Shown: piece by piece, positions 63,015-64,000 of the stretch
How the letters are laid out: every line of letters begins with the position of its first letter
How positions within the stretch are numbered: position 1 is the stretch's first letter
Source: JACVRW01 sp963811055
GTDB taxonomy: Bacteria > Actinomycetota > Thermoleophilia > Solirubrobacterales > Thermoleophilaceae
Length of the DNA stretch: 64,000 bases
NCBI GenBank assembly: GCA_963811055.1
Contig: CAWEPQ010000019.1
Location: 558,001-622,000, forward strand
Direction of reading: 5' to 3'
Position numbers and translations under genes: made by a program
Notes under the pieces: generated by a model
What the model saw: the letters and a program-made list of their open reading frames with translations, nothing else
What the model was told of the DNA's origin: nothing
Databases searched by the model: none

Positions 63015-63808
63015 ACCCCGGCGGGCGTGCGGAGGCGGCCTCCGCGCTGGCGCCGCGCGCCGCCGTGACCAGCCGCCGCGCGCTGGCGGACGAGGTCAGC
63101 GACCTCATAGCGCGCGAGTACATCTTCAGCGAGGTCGTGGCGCCGGGGGAGTTGTTGCCGAGCGAAGCGAAGCTCGCCGAGCGCTACGGGGTGTCCCGCG
63201 TTACGACGCGTGCCAGCCTGCAGACGCTGCGCGCGGCGGGGCTGATCAGCATCCGCCACGGCGTGGGCTCTGTGGTCCTTCCTCGTTCGGACGTGCTGCG
63301 CTACGGGCTCGACCGTCTCTCCTCGTTCGAGACCTTCGCTCGCGAGGCCGGGCGCGACATCCAGACCGACTCGCTCGTGATCGAGGAATCGATCGCCGAC
63401 GAGAACACGGCACGCGCACTCGACCTTTCGGCCGGCGCTCCGATCTTCGTCCTCCCGCGCACGAAGATCTACCAAGGCACGCCGGTCGCGTGGCTGGTGG
63501 ACTACATCTCGCGCGAGCTGCTTCCACCCGATGTCGTGCGGGCGGAGTTCAGCGGCTCGGTGCTCGACGTCCTCCTGGCCCACGACGAGCTCCACGTCGA
63601 CTATGCCGACTGCGAGATCGAGCCCGTCAGCTTCTCGGAGGAGATCGCCGCCCGCCTCGATGTCGCGCCGGGCACCGTCGGCCTGTTCATGGACGAGACC
63701 GTCTACACGGCCGAGGGGAAGCCAGTCGCATACTGCGTGGCGTGGCACCGACACGATCATTCCTACCGGCGCTTTTTCGTCCGGCGCCGGCGCCAGGTCG
63801 GCGACTGA
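63011..63808 (+). CDS. GntR-family (HutC-type) transcriptional regulator
   Basis: A 265-residue GntR regulator. The N-terminal winged HTH reads LPSEAKLAERYGVSRVTTRASLQTLRAAGLISIRHGVGSVV; the C-terminal UTRA effector domain has YQGTPVAWLVDYISRELLP and KPVAYCVAWHRHDHSYRRFFVRR. UTRA domains bind small acids or sugars. It is the last gene of the operon (ATGA overlap with the enzyme upstream), so its level rises with the pathway it should control. The first ~18 residues are disordered. Confidence 0.9.
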   Translation: MNPGGRAEAASALAPRAAVTSRRALADEVSDLIAREYIFSEVVAPGELLPSEAKLAERYGVSRVTTRASLQTLRAAGLISIRHGVGSVVLPRSDVLRYGLDRLSSFETFAREAGRDIQTDSLVIEESIADENTARALDLSAGAPIFVLPRTKIYQGTPVAWLVDYISRELLPPDVVRAEFSGSVLDVLLAHDELHVDYADCEIEPVSFSEEIAARLDVAPGTVGLFMDETVYTAEGKPVAYCVAWHRHDHSYRRFFVRRRRQVGD

Positions 63809-63812
63809 CGCC

Positions 63813-64000
63813 CTAGGCCGGTGGCACCACGGCGGAGCGAGCCGGGCCGTGGCTGTAGCCGCCGTCGATTGTGATGTTCGCGCCTGTCACGAACCCCGCT
63901 TGATCGCTACACAGGAACGCGGCGATCTCGGCCACCTCGTCGGCTTGACCGAAGCGCCCGGCCGGATGCCGATCCAGCAACTGCTGCTCGACCGTCGCGC
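63813..64000 (-). CDS. Short-chain dehydrogenase (3' end only)
   Basis: The C-terminal 61-62 residues of an SDR, cut by the window edge. Read on the minus strand it gives HPAGRFGQADEVAEIAAFLCSDQAGFVTGANITIDGGY, the universal C-terminus of FabG-like SDRs (G-R-(F/A)-G-x-x-x-E-(V/I)-A, then FxTGxxxxxDGGY). The stop is TAG at 63815-63813, 4 nt past the convergent GntR stop. The substrate is unknown; it faces the catabolic operon but may be unrelated. Confidence 0.88.
   Translation of the reverse strand, partial: ATVEQQLLDRHPAGRFGQADEVAEIAAFLCSDQAGFVTGANITIDGGYSHGPARSAVVPPA

Overview
The window is 64 kb of very GC-rich, gene-dense chromosomal DNA from an actinobacterium. I infer class Thermoleophilia (Solirubrobacterales-like). 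The signs are several SnoaL-like proteins beginning MSQENVE/MSHENVE, a small secreted protein with the N-terminal signature ALFVALGGTAYA, delta-60/RTX secreted proteins, an F420-type nitroreductase remnant, a fused receiver/thioredoxin-reductase-like protein, and many genes whose -10 hexamer sits only 6-10 nt before the start codon, as expected for leaderless mRNAs. I see no prophage, insertion sequence or CRISPR array. Three tRNA genes are present (Pro-TGG, Arg-TCT, His-GTG).

Layout. 0-10 kb: thioesterase, SnoaL protein, a frameshifted nitroreductase remnant, aconitase with a cysteine-desulfurase-like enzyme, secreted M28 peptidase, glycerophosphodiesterase and a membrane alpha/beta hydrolase. 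10-14 kb (minus): beta-oxidation operon (acyl-CoA dehydrogenase, enoyl-CoA hydratase, two-domain 3-hydroxyacyl-CoA dehydrogenase, thiamine-binding protein). 14-28 kb: housekeeping and stress genes (PhoX-like protein, sulfurtransferase, CoA NUDIX, GNAT, OsmC, cobalamin adenosyltransferase), a large secreted protein, a 966-residue LuxR-type ATPase regulator, DUF1015 and a beta-propeller lipoprotein. 28-33 kb: tRNAs, an HTH protein that runs into tRNA-Pro, three SnoaL paralogs, CspA and an SDR.

33-43 kb is a pentose-type sugar locus: ROK regulator, XylF-like binding protein, single-domain ABC ATPase, XylH-like permease, SDR and Gfo/Idh dehydrogenases, TIM-barrel isomerase and xylulokinase. Stop/start overlaps couple permease to SDR to Gfo/Idh and isomerase to kinase. 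43-51 kb: UDP-glucuronate decarboxylase-like enzyme, RsbW-like ATPase, secreted beta-helix protein, fatty-acid hydroxylase, an unusual ion channel and a frameshifted receiver/TrxR-like fusion.

51.7-59.8 kb is the most interesting region. Two secreted delta-60/RTX proteins are followed by a transmembrane Ser/Thr kinase, a transmembrane pseudokinase with a related ectodomain, and, convergently, a small FHA protein and an FHA-HTH regulator. The same 14-bp element, CCACCCCTATGGGG, lies 37-38 nt before the start codons of both secreted proteins and of the small FHA gene. This suggests one regulon joining phospho-signalling to surface or secreted proteins. 59.9-64 kb is a GntR-regulated catabolic operon (creatininase-like amidohydrolase, M20 hydrolase, enolase-superfamily enzyme, GntR) facing the 3' end of an SDR gene. 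Its substrate is unknown, and two of its enzymes lack usual catalytic residues.
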